A stretch of DNA of 64,000 bases, taken from contig JAGFNQ010006457.1 in NCBI GenBank assembly GCA_024364735.1, positions 315,685 to 379,684 of the forward strand, in the 5' to 3' direction. The translations under genes were made by a program, and so were the position numbers. Of this stretch, positions 21,993 to 34,051 are shown piece by piece. Positions within the stretch are counted from its first letter, which is position 1, and each line of letters begins with the position of its first letter. Source of the DNA: Boesenbergia rotunda. Taxonomy: Eukaryota > Streptophyta > Magnoliopsida > Zingiberales > Zingiberaceae. The notes under the pieces were generated by a model, which saw only the letters and a list, made by a program, of their open reading frames with translations, searched no databases and was not told the origin of the DNA.

Positions 21993-22403
21993 CCATTACG
22001 CTTCTGAAATGACGATACTCTACTACATTCAAGCCTCAACGATGTGATAATGAGATGACACCTCTACGATCTCAAATGAGCCTAGACTTGGGTAACGTGT
22101 AGTTGTTACTTTATATTACTCTCTCTTTCTTCTTGTGTGTTCTATTCTAAAGTTGATAGTCTTCTTACCAACATATCTTTTGTAAAGAAACGATTGAAGA
22201 GTGATTGCCCAACAAAAACGGTCTAATTGACTGTCGATCTTAGAATAGTCGCTATGAGGCTGCGAACTAAATAAAAAACCATCCTGTTTTTTTGTCTTTT
22301 TAATTCTGCTACACGACTTTGTAATTTTTTGAATGAATTGAACTTTGAGCATGAAGCACACTATTCATGCACCCACCCCTCTAGCGCTTTTCTTGATCCA
22401 ACA
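21993..22403 (+). repeat. 3' fragment of a copia LTR
   Basis: It ends with TATTCATGCACCCACCCCTC, then TAGCG and ...TTGATCCAACA, the pattern seen at copia LTR ends in this window, preceded by a T-rich leader. No primer site follows, so it is a fragment. Confidence 0.5.
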
Positions 22404-22840
22404 TTTCATACATTTTTAAACTTTATATATATATATATATTATATTATATTATCCTACTGACCTTATGATGCTTACCTTGTGAGCACCAAGTATTTTTTT
22501 TTTTGTTTTTTTTAAAGTTTTGAGTATAAAATTTAGGATTTAGTTTTAGGGTTGTAGTATTTAAGCTAAAAATAAATTTTAAAAAACCAAAAAAGAAATT
22601 TACATTTGTTGTTTACAAGATCAGCACTATAAGATACGCAGGGTAACAACTATCTATATATAAACATACAAAGTTATGTGGCAAACACATTTTAATCATT
22701 TTCTCAAGAAATATAAAATTCACTTCTTTGTTTATTTGAGAATTGATCAAAGGGTGTACCTAAAATTGATCAAAAGGAGCTCCAAGATTTGAAAATGCTC
22801 AAAAGACACATCTTTTCTCATTTTACTCCGACAAATCTAA
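22404..22840. other. AT-rich spacer, no gene seen
   Basis: Contains an (AT)n run near 22423-22441 and no coding or repeat signal I can name. Confidence 0.5.
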
Positions 22841-23054
22841 GGGGCGCTTGGTATAAATTTGGCAATGGGAATGGTAATGGGTTTGATTGAGGGGTTTATG
22901 AGTTTGGTGATAACCTAGTGGAGGGTGAGTTATGAAATCAAGGGTATCATATCCTTATTTTGATTCCGATTCCCGTATACCAAGCATCATCAATGGGAAT
23001 GAAATCTATTTCATTCTCATTCCCACCTTCTAAACCCGCTTACCAAGCACCCCC
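22841..23054. mobile_element. Tourist-like (PIF/Harbinger) MITE, 214 bp
   Basis: Terminal inverted repeats GGGGCGCTTGGTA and, on the other strand, GGGGGTGCTTGGTA, flanked by TAA on both sides (22838-22840 and 23055-23057). Pairing extends inward imperfectly (AATGGGAATGG against GGGAATGAGAATG). It has no coding capacity, as usual for MITEs mobilised by a PIF/Harbinger transposase. Confidence 0.72.
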
Positions 23055-23329
23055 TAACTTTTTTTTTCTCTCTTCTCTTTCCTTTCTCCTATACATGCAA
23101 CATATTTTCTCTCTTCTTTCTTTTGCATGCATGCAATAATTATTATGATACTGTTTTTTAAAAATCAGCATGACAACTTAATTGCATTACCTTTTTCTCC
23201 AGAGAATCTAAATCAGCACTATCACGGGCTTAGTTTAATTCAAATCAGAGACAATGTGGGCCTGATTTTCCCGGAGACTAGGATCACATTCTAACTGATT
23301 TTTCTAATAATATTTTAATACCTCCGGAA

Positions 23330-23935
23330 ATGCCGAAATAAGCAATGGATGACACCATTAAACTTCTTGTTGTCTCAGAAATTTGTAGGACCTGAAATGA
23401 ATCTAATCGGACTTATTTAGGTCTATCTGTGAGTTTTAGTCAAAATCTATTAATAGATTTAGGCTATTTGGATTTCTATAAACTTGCACCCATTTGGTAG
23501 GGTTGAGTGAGAGGAAGATAGATATAGTGTCAAACCTTGATTTTGATCAAGGAAAACCATAGTCTTAGTGTGGGGAGATTAGGACCACTTAGGGCCTGAT
23601 CTGAGAGCAAATCATGCCTAACTTGGTCATGCATGTTTTAGGAGAACAAACCTTGGACCTGGTCAGGTCTCAGATCAGGCTCAGAGTGGGCTAGACCAGG
23701 ACCAAGTTGATCCTGATATGCTCTCAGATCAGACCCAAAGTGGTCCTAGTATTTTCACATCAGGACCACAATTTTCTTTGATCATAAGAGGCTGAAATAA
23801 GCAATGGAGGATATTGTTGGACTCCTTGCAATCTCAGAAATTCACATGACTTGAAATGAGTCCAATCAGACCTGTCTAGGTCTATAAGTGGGTTCCGATC
23901 AAAATTTATTGATGGGCCTAAATAGGTCCGATTAG
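23330..23935. repeat. Direct repeats flanking a foldback element
   Basis: Diverged ~140-bp copies at ~23335-23470 and ~23795-23935 share CAATGGA, TCTCAGAAATT, GACCTGAAATGA-like and AGGTCTAT segments. The foldback at 23544-23784 lies between them. Confidence 0.55.
23544..23784. mobile_element. Foldback/MITE-like element with ~85-bp inverted arms
   Basis: The left arm from TGATCAAGGAAAACC and the reverse complement of the right arm from TGATCAAAGAAAATT pair for ~85 bp, best over AGGACCACTT and TCTGATCTGAGAGCA-like segments. No ORF and no clear target duplication; superfamily unknown. Confidence 0.5.
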
Positions 23936-24169
23936 ATCCATTTCAGATCCTGTATTTTTTTGAGACCTCAAGGAGGCCAATAGTGCCCTTCATTAATTAG
24001 TTCGGCATCTTCAAAGGTGGTCTCTAGGAAATTAGGCCCATGTTGGGCTTGATTAGGGTCGGAGGATCTGAATTAGCAGTGTTGATTAAGTTGTAGTGCT
24101 GATTTTTTAAAAAAAGCTCCACAATAATTATTGTATGTATGCTAAAGAGAGAAGAAAGGAACGAGAAGA

Positions 24170-24393
24170 TGCAAAAAGGTGGAACCGCTACTTTAGCGAT
24201 CCTCTGGTCTCGGCCCCACAAGTGTCCAGAGGGGGTAAATCACGGTTTTACTGGTGGGGTAAGACGCCTGAGGACGAGAGGATTTAAGCCAGTAGACTAG
24301 GATTTTACCCCGTGTGCGATTGATGACTCTCGAACCTGAGACCTCCGATACAAGTAGCCAGACGTCTTACCAATCGAGTCAGCCCGTGAGGGC
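24170..24393 (-). mobile_element. tRNA-derived SINE with perfect 17-bp target duplication
   Basis: Both flanks carry AGAAAGGAACGAGAAGA (24153-24169 and 24394-24410). On the minus strand the element starts GCCCTCACGGGC, has an A-box-like TGACTCGATTGG (24370-24381) and B box GGTTCGAGAGT (24326-24336) about 34 bp apart, and ends CCTTTTTGCA. These are the features of a Pol III-transcribed SINE copied by LINE machinery. The exact duplication implies a recent insertion. The 3' tail is a short T run, as in some plant SINEs. Confidence 0.82.
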
Positions 24394-24410
24394 AGAAAGG
24401 AACGAGAAGA

Positions 24411-27400
24411 GAAATTACATATATAGGAGAGAAGAAAGAGAAGAGAAGAGAGAGATTCCATGCAAAAAAGAAATGAAAGATAAAAGACAAAAAGAAAAAG
24501 TAAGATTTGGTAGAGGGGTAAAATGTGAAAAAAATATGCCTTTTGAGCATTTTAAAATTTTGGGATGCCATCTGGTTAATTTAGAACTGTCTCTATTGTT
24601 GCCCCCTTAGATTGACAGGGTCGATATCTACATAAATGATTATTTTTATAGGTATTGGAATTAATTTTTAACGTGTATAATATTAGAAATTTAAGGTCAT
24701 AATTGTAATTATAAATGTTGAATGTCATCAATTAAATAAGTCAAAAATTAATGTGATATTAATTTTGGAATTATATAATTTGACTTAAGGACTTAATTAT
24801 TATGAATAAAATAATTTAGATACCATGTACTAATTCTAATTTATTGAGGGACCAAATTGGAAATAAGCAACCTTTGGATTCTATAAATAAGTGGTTATGA
24901 TCCCAATTTGTAAAACGATACTTTTATTTTGTTTTCCATCGACAAAACTCTCTGAAAATCTAAGGAAATCTGCAGATTGAAAATCATTTTCCCGAGATCG
25001 ACTACAAATTATAGACATTCTCCCGGGATTGACTACAAACTATGAATTCCGGTATACTTCCACAACTTTGGTTATTATTATATTTATTATTTTTTAAGAA
25101 TGAAATAGAGATTACGATTTTACATTGAGATCTCTCGACCTATCTATTTTTTTATAGTATAAAATATTTCAATGTTTGATTTGTCTCCTAAAAAGTTCAT
25201 TTTATTAAGATAAAATATTTATTATAGTTTATTTATTTATATTTAATTGGGACGAATGATATTTTAGAATGAACATTAATATCTTTTGCTTCCATCTTAT
25301 CTCTATCGTGGCCTTCAGCATTATTACAATGCCGTACTACAAAATGTTTTTGCAATCTCCCAAGTCGTTCTTAAAGTTTACGCAGACGGTCAAGATGCAT
25401 GCACATATTGTTGCAGGTTTTCCATCAGCGCTGCCATCCTCAGTGCACTGCCCTAAGCCCCTAACCCTTGCATCACCCCTTTCCCAACAGCTCATCAAAC
25501 ACGTACCTTGTATCAGAGAACAGTGGCAACATACATGACTGCCACTTTTCACATGGCGTAGCAGTCCGAGTGAGGACAAAATGCATCCATAATTAATTAT
25601 TCGTTTAATTTGTTTGTCCCTTAGCGTACGTACGCTTGTGCCCGTCTTATATATGGTAGCAAACCACGTAGCCTTTTCCCCCTACAGCTCTGCTATATGC
25701 TTCTGTTGGCGATATAGATCGTCAAACGTAATCGCATATATATATATATATATATAGAGTTAGAGAGATGGATGAGAACTTAAGTGATCAGGATTCACAT
25801 GCCTGGCTGGCTATTTCAAACGTGAATATATCTGAACACCCACATTGTGGAGCTGTGGCTGAATATTCGAACTACAATTACTCATTATAATTGCTTTGAC
25901 TAGAGAACGAATAGGTGTATTGAATGCCCGGTCAACGTCGATAAAATGATTGCGAGAAAAACCAATGCATGTAGACCAAAATCAAACGCCAGCACTTAAA
26001 TTTAGATGTAACAGCACATAGTACTCCACTTGACATAGATCATAATGACTGCTGGCTTTTTGAAAAGGAAGAAGAGCTCACAAGAAAGCAAGTTTGGAGA
26101 GGAAATAGTGAAAGAATAATGCGTGGAGTTGGGTGAATATGATCTCGTGCTGCCTCCTGCCTGCTGTTTTCTAGCGTACGTCATTCATATGCATATATGC
26201 ATGCCTCAGCATCTTTAGGGCAACAGTGTGACACAAGACGATGGCCACCACGCAGTACCCGTGCACGGGTCAATAATCGAGGTGATGCGTGAAGGTATAT
26301 CTAAGATTTTTATCAAGATTATTCGATCCTTACTCCATCATTGATCGATGATCTAGCTATCTATACATACTGATCAGTATTAGATAAACTGCTCTATTTA
26401 ATGTATGCTTTAGAGTACAGGGTTGGAATTTAAGGAGTCCCAACTCCTTTTTCCATTTATAAATTGCAACACAGGCAGCTCGTCAACCGTGCACTCAGGC
26501 ATGTTTATATTCGTAAGAAAGGAGCTTCTATGTGTACTAAGGTACTGCATGTTTTGGCGTAACTCGATCTTTTTAATAGTTAATGCAAAGCATTGATGGA
26601 AATGAGAATCTTAATTTACCTTTTTAGAGCATTTATTGATCAATTCGCATGGTTCAGAAATTAGAGGTGCAGGAACAAGAATATATACACTTAAATATTA
26701 GTGTTCTTTTAAGATCAGAGCAAGAGAGAAGAGATAGGGTGATTATAATTTTTAGAATTAATATTTTATGTAATTAAATTCTATACATTTTAAATTATCA
26801 AGCTTATGAGTTTAAACTCATGCCGACATGGCCATGGGTCACTTAAGCCATGTTAATTAGGTGGAGTTTGAGTGATGTTGGCATTGGACGGATAATGATT
26901 ATCTTTATGGTTATTAAATTTATTAGTTTGTTACGAATATCGAAAATAATCTTTTAAAATCTATTTCAAAAGAATATACCAAGACAAAATATTATTAAAA
27001 AAAAATTCTCTTACACATCAACTTCAACAATTTTTTATATAGGCTCTAAGGTATATAGGAAAAAAAAATCTTAAAAGAAAAGAAATTTTTTTAATAGAAT
27101 CATAAAAATGTATTCAAAATCTAAATAAAATATCAAAATATCCAAAAAATTATTATAAAAATAATTTACTAAAAAAATCGAAGAATCTTCTTACATCAGT
27201 CATTCTGGGTTTAAAAAAATTCGTCCTCGAATTTGAATAATATCAGACGGTAACCTAAGAGAAAGTTCCCCGGCATTAATTCGATAAAACCCCTAGGCAA
27301 CTGGTGCACTTTTGTGTCTATTGCATTGTCCTTGCAAGACAACAAAACATAGACCACGCCTTTATGCTCCATCTCATCTCTGGCAAACCCTAGGAGAGAT

Positions 27401-28260
27401 CATCGATGCTAAAAGTTTTAGGAAATTGACATTTGTGTAAACATCATGTCACAGGAAGTGGGACCAATGCCTGGGATGCTGGCATTATTGAAAACATTAT
27501 GAGGAACAACATTCTCAGGAACTTTTTGAGGGACATTTAAATTTGGTTGAGAGTTAATATGCTTATTTATTTGCTGATTTCTGTTTGTGAGATGCTGCAA
27601 CAACGGATGTAGTTCTAGTGTAAAATCGTATGAGATGCTTCCATTCCCTGGAAATGATGGTTAATGCATGCTCTGTTATCTAAAGGAGTGGACAATTGAT
27701 AGATGAAACAAATCTAGGGGCATGGGAATTAAGAGAATGGAAAGGGAAGGATTTCTCTTCCTATGTATGTTTGTTTACCTTGATTAAGGAAGATGAGTAC
27801 ATGTGACGTAATTTTATAAGTGAAAAAGAATATATGCATCATTTTTTGGATATATGATGTAATTTTGTAAGTTAAAAAGGATACTAGCATTATTTTTTTA
27901 TATATGATGTAATTTTGTGAATAAAAAGGGTACATACGTCATTTTTTCTCTATCGATTGCTTTTCGCTCGATTTTGAGATAATTAATTTTAACTCCAAAA
28001 CTATCCATCGATGGATTGTATTTTTCTTCGGGGCACATACTTTTCAAGTCCCAAATTTGATACTAAATTGTCGATTTTAATACCAAACTTTTGAAAAGAA
28101 TTTTATAATTTCAAAATAGGGTGTTTACCTTTTTTTTTTAGTCTCAAATTTTAAAAGCATCAATTTTAATAGCATGCAATGAGAGGTGTCTCAAGTCTTT
28201 TTTTTTTAATTATGATTGAACACTAAAATCAAATTGGGAAGGTGAATTATAGGAGTTTTC
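24411..28260. other. AT-rich intergenic region with minor remnants
   Basis: I find no credible gene. ~24830-25050 has CTATAAATAAG and a leader-like stretch that could be an old LTR. An (AT)n run lies at 25738-25757. ~27190-27450 on the minus strand ends in 'FKFEDEFF', reminiscent of the end of some gypsy polyproteins, too decayed to assign. ~27797-27950 holds three diverged ~50-bp units containing GATGTAATTTTGT. Confidence 0.5.
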
Positions 28261-29456
28261 TGTCACGCCCCGAGGAGCTGCCCGTTCGATACTGACCGGA
28301 CTGCTACTCCCTCGACCTGGCGGATAATTCGAAAACCTAACCTCTATGACTCTCTCAGACCGCTTGTACCGTAGCCTATAGGGCTGCAACAAGCCGATGA
28401 TGACAAAAAATGGAAACGACGACAAAAGCTGCGTACCGGTACGACTTACGACAAAACAGAATGAAACCAAAGGCCTCCATGGCACACAAAAGTATAACTA
28501 TACTGTTGTGTAAGAATGACACAACAGAACACAAATACAGCAGCGGAAACGAAAAGATAAAATGAACAGAAAAAGGGTACAAACATGTACCACCATTGAA
28601 ATGCAAAGTCAACCCCGAAATCGTCTCGAAAGTACGCGAACTAGCACAGGCTGCTGGACACTCCAGTCGATCATCCTGAAAGGAGAAAAACAAGGCTAAC
28701 GGGGTGAGCCCAAAGAACTCAGCGAATACAATCCAATATGCATAGAAAGCTATACTAGTAGTAAATCACCATCTAACCCCCTACTGAAGATAAATGCAAT
28801 AAATGGAAATGCAGAGCTGAACCATAAAAAAAGGGAGTACATACTTACATGTGTCAATCCAAACCCAATAGCACACATGTCAACCAAATGCAACAACCAA
28901 GTGCAGAAAACACAATCAAATGCAGAGATGCAAAGCATGCTCATGATGCAACATGGGTCACCCCTGACGCCAGTTGGCCACCGTCGCGCATCACACGAAA
29001 CCGAGTGGGTAGGGCTCTGACCAGGTTCTCCCTCCACTCAGACGACCACCGTCGCGCATCATGCGAAACCAAATGAGCAGGGTCTCAAACCGGAACGTAC
29101 TTCGCCCTAGAGAAAAGTAACACTCCCTCATCCCTAACTATCTCCAGACAGAATAAGGGACATGTCGCAGCGCCGTGACCTATAATCCACTAACGAAGTG
29201 TGGAACTGGGACTACACGACAGGTCATGTGGCAAGTCTGACGACCCATCTCAACCACCAGGAAGTCAAAGGTCGTCTACATATGCCCCTATACGAGTAGC
29301 AAGTCCGACGACCCATCTCAACCTCCAGCGAGTCAAAGGTCGTCCACCTATGCTACGTGCAACGATGATGCATGTCACTAACCCAAGCATCACCCACTAA
29401 CTATCCCTACTGTCATCTAAATGATATGCAGTAGTCCAGATAACCGGTATGCACCA
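28261..29456 (-). repeat. 3' LTR of the gypsy element, distal part
   Basis: It starts (plus text) TGTCACGCCCCGAGGAGC and matches 45914-46217, with CTCCCTCGACCTGGCGGA shared. It is interrupted at 29457 by the young element and resumes at 34057. Confidence 0.8.
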
Positions 29457-29793
29457 TGTCACGCCCCCAGAGGCACATGCTTCCTCGAAAATCGGGCAGC
29501 ATCTCCCCTGTACGGCGGACAATATGGGACAATTTATACATCAAATCTCACCACCATAGCTCAGCCACAAGCGGCTGGCATCACAATAATATATATAGAA
29601 ATCACAACCACGCAGTTTTATATCAACATATAAGATAATGGGTGGCTCAGCCACCTTAAACTGAAATGAACTACAATCCAAAGAGAACATAAAAGTCTCT
29701 TATAACAATAAACCCAACAGTTTTGAAAAATTGCAACTAGGTCCCTATATTCCGAAATTTATCTTTTCAACCCCAAAAATTCAGTATTTAACA
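29457..29793 (-). repeat. 3' LTR of the young element
   Basis: By eye the same base for base as 33715-34051. No differences were found, implying insertion too recent for detectable divergence. Confidence 0.92.
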
Positions 29794-29987
29794 TTCTCCC
29801 CCACTAATAAAAATTTGGTCCCCAAATTTAGCTAGTGGACCACAACAAGCACTTGTCAACTATAAAACCAACCCAGACTAGTCCACAACCACAAACCATA
29901 AACCGCAACAGGTACTGGTCATCAACACGCGAAATCATCAACCCAGATATAATATGAATATGGAATGATAAACCAACCATACGCACC

Positions 29988-30368
29988 TCAAATAAATAGA
30001 TGAGGATAGCGAGCTCTAATCGTATCATCGAGCTCCCAAGTAGCTTCCTCATCAGAGTGGTGCTGCCAACCAACTTTGACCAACCGGACTGTCTTGCTTC
30101 TTAACTGATGCTCCATGTGGTTCAGAATCCGCATAGGTACCTCTGATATAACATGTGCAGGATCTGGTACATATTTCCTCAGCATGGAAATATGAAACAC
30201 ATCGTGAACTCCAGTCAAAGATGGTGGTAACGCCAAACGATAAGCGACTGCTCCCCTCCGCTCTAGAATCTTAAACGGTCCAATGTAACGCGGAGCTAGC
30301 TTACCACGCAAACTAAACCTCTTCACTCCTTTCGTGGGTGACACTCGTAAAACTACATGATCGCTCAC
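29988..30368 (-). pseudogene. Integrase C-terminal domain remnant
   Basis: A 126-residue ORF reads as the GPF/GPY-like part of gypsy integrase (LRGKLAPRYIGPFKILERRG) followed by a chromodomain-like end (VKVGWQHHSDEEATWELDD). It corresponds to ~36010-36420 in the neighbouring older element but is a different copy. The catalytic core and HHCC finger are missing, so it cannot integrate DNA by itself. Confidence 0.8.
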
Positions 30369-30522
30369 GGAGAACTCTAAGGGTCTGCGTCTCTCATGGT
30401 CAACCTCGACCCTAATTGTAAGTCAAATGTGTTATCTACCATATTGGAAAATGTCCAATATCTCTTTAACAGTAGCTACCCAATTACAAGCAGTGACGTA
30501 CACGTAGATACCCTATAGCTCT

Positions 30523-30774
30523 TTAATATCTCGGAAAATCGATCCATCGACCTGTGGTGCCTTCTCTCTGGTGATAGTGTAAACCCGGTCCATCTCTGAA
30601 CTGATGGTGGTCGTCTAAATAGGCAGTGATCGGGTCATCTGAATTGTTGCTGGCTACATAGTCTGAGGTACTGGAGCTCCCACCGTTCGCTGAGTCTGAT
30701 AACTTGTAGCTTCGACCACCTGCTGAGGTTTGTAAACTGATGACTAATATACTGGGCACAGCTGATCTACACAT
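30523..30774 (-). pseudogene. Scrap from the gag-protease boundary
   Basis: Minus-strand sequence keeps a GLHYHQREGTTGRWIDF segment, aligned in style with the VYALTREEAQWADGSIF segment near 43990 that precedes the protease of the neighbouring gypsy element. Protease, reverse transcriptase, RNase H and most of integrase are deleted between this piece and 30368. Confidence 0.5.
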
Positions 30775-31239
30775 AATTAATAACTAAAATAAATCCTATT
30801 CATACCATCTACTTGATTACATATTAAGTAACAACGCGTTACTTCCTAGCCTAATCACCACATAATCCTTCTTTTAATCAACCAGATTTTGTTGCCTGTC
30901 TCTTAAATACTTCAGAATACAATTGTACGAGCCTACAGAACAGATCTAGTGTTTAATAAGGTCAACCAGATTCTGTTGAACAAAAATAGACAAAAGCAGG
31001 AATATCAAGGCTGCTGTCTCCTAGTAATCTACATTTTTTTTATGCACAATTGTTTTCTTTCCAACAATGACTAACATGAATCTTGTACATGATTCGAGCA
31101 ATCATGGACTTTATGTTCCACGGAATGGCACAACAAGAAGAGCCATCAACCACACTATATATATGTATCGATATATATATTGTTTTAAGATTAAGTAGAA
31201 TTATTATTATTATTATTATTATTATTATTTATTATTAAG

Positions 31240-31725
31240 ATGGTTTATGATGCATTGTATTCGGTATCAGTAATTAGTCATCTAGTGGATCAATGGAAGA
31301 AGAAAGCAGAGCTGCTAGAAGCTCAATTAGAGGAGGCAAGTGAGTCTAGGAAATCTTCATTGGAGACTCTTGCTTCAGTTAAGCAACCACTTGAGGATTG
31401 CTATGCCCTCGTGCAGTATAAAGAGTGTGAGTTTTCTACTCTTACAAGCAAGGTGGACTCACTGAATCTTGAGGTTTCTAAGCACCAAGCTGAACTTGAT
31501 GAATCCATTCAGAAATTGGTTGTAACACAACAGGAAACAGCCGTAATGGAGAAAATGATTGCACTATTGAGATCAGACCTTCAAATTACAGAGAAGACCA
31601 AAAAATTTCAGGCATTGAATGATGAGATGATAACAAAATCAAGTATTGAATACCTGACAGAACAAAGGGAAATTCCTAACAAAATAAAATCTGCTAATGC
31701 CAATTTATTAATGATTCTGAACTAA
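31240..31725 (+). pseudogene. Coiled-coil gene fragment, WEB-family-like
   Basis: A 161-residue ORF is almost wholly Leu/Glu/Lys heptad-like (WKKKAELLEAQLEEASESRK, EKMIALLRSDLQITEK, LTEQREIPNK). The pattern of 'EEASESRKSSLETL', 'ALNDE...SSIEYLTEQRE' resembles plant WEB/DUF827 coiled-coil proteins, which in Arabidopsis act in chloroplast photorelocation, but this is a weak identification from memory. Those proteins are much longer, so this is at most one exon. It lies antisense inside the young LTR element and is probably a pseudogene or chimera. Confidence 0.45.
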
Positions 31726-32736
31726 TATTTATCATGATAATTATATCATGTTTAGACCGCTTACAGTAGTTTAGTTCAAGATATAGTATCATTCTGTGCC
31801 AGAGTTTGTCTCAACATTACAGTTTCAATACCACATCATACTCGCATTCAGCATGATACACTTCAATTTGTGATGGGTTCAACTCATGAGTTTTAATCCT
31901 ATAACACCTAAACGAACACCATGAATCAAACAGAAAGAAGTCAAAGCTAAGTGAACTCACATATTAATTAAATGTAGACAACGTATAAGAATGAATGATT
32001 TGAACTTTGTTGTTTTCATCCATTTTTCAGAAGAAAATTTCCAATGGAAAATTAGTCCTAATTTCCTTTAGTTCTAATTTTTTTTTTTTAAACTAAACTG
32101 AATTTTGAGTTTAATTTTGACTGATTAGCTTTGATCCAAAGTAAATTGGGATGGAAGTTGCTATTAAAATTCCTTCCAACTGAGTTAGTTGATGTATTCT
32201 GTTGTTCAGATGGGTATTGTCTTTCCCCCCAATAGACTTCATAGCAAATTTTGTCTTAATGGTTGTCAAAGAACGAATATTATTTTCAGCTTCATGATGT
32301 GTTGGGATACTTAATGTATGTTTCCAGAATGTTCAAGCAATTGAGCGACTAGATACAACTTTGTATATTGTATCTTTTGTATTTTTAGTTTCAGGAAATA
32401 TATGATATGAATGGTAGTGAAAACCTTATCAAATCTAGAAAAGTTGGTTGGGATTTTAGTATAAAATGTGTCTTATTCATCATTGAAATTATAATATAAT
32501 GTTGTATATATGTCTTAATCATCATGAAGTCATGTTCATCCCAAATCTCAACTATTTGGGCTTGGCTACAGGACTCTTATCCCTCTACGAACTGTATGCA
32601 AGACTGTATAAAATTATATATGCCTTAGGACCTCACATTAATCATACATGTAACTTTTTCGATAATGAAATTTTTGTTGCTTGATCAGGAAATCAGGAAT
32701 CTGATCATTATAAGCTGAGAGATAATCCAAAAGAAA

Positions 32737-33033
32737 ATGGGAAAAAACAATGGAATTTTGCAGCAGTTGAAACCCCGTGGACTTGATATGATGCATGAAC
32801 TTGTATCTTTGGTTCATGATGCTATGAACAACAATAATCTAAATCAAGCTTCTACTTCAAAAGATTTGATTGATACAACAGATGAAAACAAAATTGTAGA
32901 GGATAGTTCACCTATGTTGGTAAATGATAGAATTGCAGACATCCTTTCAAGTGTTGAACCACTTGTACTAAGAAGCATCTTGCTTGCAATGGTGGTAAGC
33001 ATCTCATATTTGTCGTTCATTTTAATGTCTTAA
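32737..33033 (+). pseudogene. Unrecognised exon-like fragment
   Basis: A 98-residue ORF follows an acceptor-like TTGATCAG at ~32688. I do not recognise it. It is Asn/Asp-rich, with an amphipathic stretch (VNDRIADILSSVEPLVLRSI) and a hydrophobic end that may be read-through into an intron after GGTAAGC near 32994, a good splice donor. It could be a second exon of the same captured gene. Confidence 0.35.
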
Positions 33034-33697
33034 TTTAAACAGACTTTGTTGTAATGCCATGATTCTTTGCTATGAAATGTGAGCATATATATTGGTTAGC
33101 AGTTTGCAACTTTTGAACAAGATGACAGGAAAACGCTCACAAGAACTTGTGTTTTTTTTTTTTTTTTGGCAAATCGCAAGCAATAGAAAGAGTAGGTTAA
33201 ATTTCATTTAGTCATTTTTTTGAATAAAATAACTAATATATCTGCTAAATCTGCCTAGCAGTATGCAGAATCTGATTAGAAAAATTATTTTTTTTAACTC
33301 CATGTTCAAAAACCCAAAAGCATTAAAGGTGAGCTCCATAAAAATGGTTTAAAGAATTCCCTTGGTAAGAAATAAAATTTGAAGAAAAGTGAATTTCAGC
33401 TTGAGGTTAAGGATACACGATCCAACTAATTTGGAAAATATCAGCCAACCCCAAACTAACTAATGAATACTAAAGATAGTATGATCACTAAAGACATTAC
33501 CTCTTGTAGCCTGGAGAAGATTCGTTGCCGCCAAGTCCCAACACAACTAGACCAAACCAAGTCAAGAAAATGACTCCGCAAAAATAGAACCAAATCCGTA
33601 AGATACCGATAGACCTCGTAAAACAACTCCGTAAACCCACAGACACCAAAGCATCGCAAAAACTTCCCACATACCCCAAAGAAACTTGCAAAACCTC

Positions 33698-33709
33698 ACT
33701 CTGATACCA
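33698..33709 (-). other. Primer binding site of the young element
   Basis: Minus strand TGGTATCAGAGT, an iMet-type site with one change, five bases inside the 5' LTR. Confidence 0.8.
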
Positions 33710-33714
33710 AAAAT

Positions 33715-34051
33715 TGTCACGCCCCCAGAGGCACATGCTTCCTCGAAAATCGGGCAGCATCTCCCCTGTACGGCGGACAATATGGGACAATTTATACATC
33801 AAATCTCACCACCATAGCTCAGCCACAAGCGGCTGGCATCACAATAATATATATAGAAATCACAACCACGCAGTTTTATATCAACATATAAGATAATGGG
33901 TGGCTCAGCCACCTTAAACTGAAATGAACTACAATCCAAAGAGAACATAAAAGTCTCTTATAACAATAAACCCAACAGTTTTGAAAAATTGCAACTAGGT
34001 CCCTATATTCCGAAATTTATCTTTTCAACCCCAAAAATTCAGTATTTAACA
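33715..34051 (-). repeat. 5' LTR of the young element
   Basis: It matches 29457-29793 along its full length and starts TGTCACGCCCCCAGAGG in the plus text. Confidence 0.92.

Larger units (their letters stand above)
30775..33420 (+). other. Captured host-like DNA inside the young LTR element
   Basis: This interval shows no similarity I can see to gag or pol and lies opposite to the element. It holds two ORFs with host-like composition, intron-like AT-rich stretches with plausible acceptors (TTTTTCAG near 32030, GCTTGATCAG near 32688), a TATATATATG-type AT run and an (ATT)n microsatellite (~31201-31230). No target duplication was found at its ends, so capture by the retroelement or a second insertion both remain possible. 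Confidence 0.55.
29457..34051 (-). mobile_element. Very young non-autonomous LTR element carrying a captured gene fragment
   Basis: Two 337-bp LTRs read as identical, with TG...CA ends, flanked by CACCA on both sides (29452-29456, 34052-34056). The primer site (33698-33709) and purine tract (AGTGGGGGAGA, minus strand, just above 29793) fix minus orientation. The leader resembles the gypsy leader near 45770-45890. Inside, only a protease-edge scrap and the integrase C-terminus remain of pol; ~2.6 kb of unrelated, host-like DNA fills the gap in the opposite orientation. Confidence 0.88.

Noticed and set aside
24326..24393. Possible tRNA gene
   Set aside because: A and B boxes are present but there is no cloverleaf or anticodon arm; target duplications show it is a SINE.
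25269..25538. 89-codon ORF as a small gene
   Set aside because: No recognisable domain, and an AT-rich context without convincing gene signals.
27190..27450. Minus-strand gypsy polyprotein end
   Set aside because: Only a few residues look familiar and stops are frequent; too weak to list as a gene.
33456..33802. Minus-strand ORFs crossing the 5' LTR edge of the young element
   Set aside because: They run across LTR, primer site and leader, which cannot be one protein.
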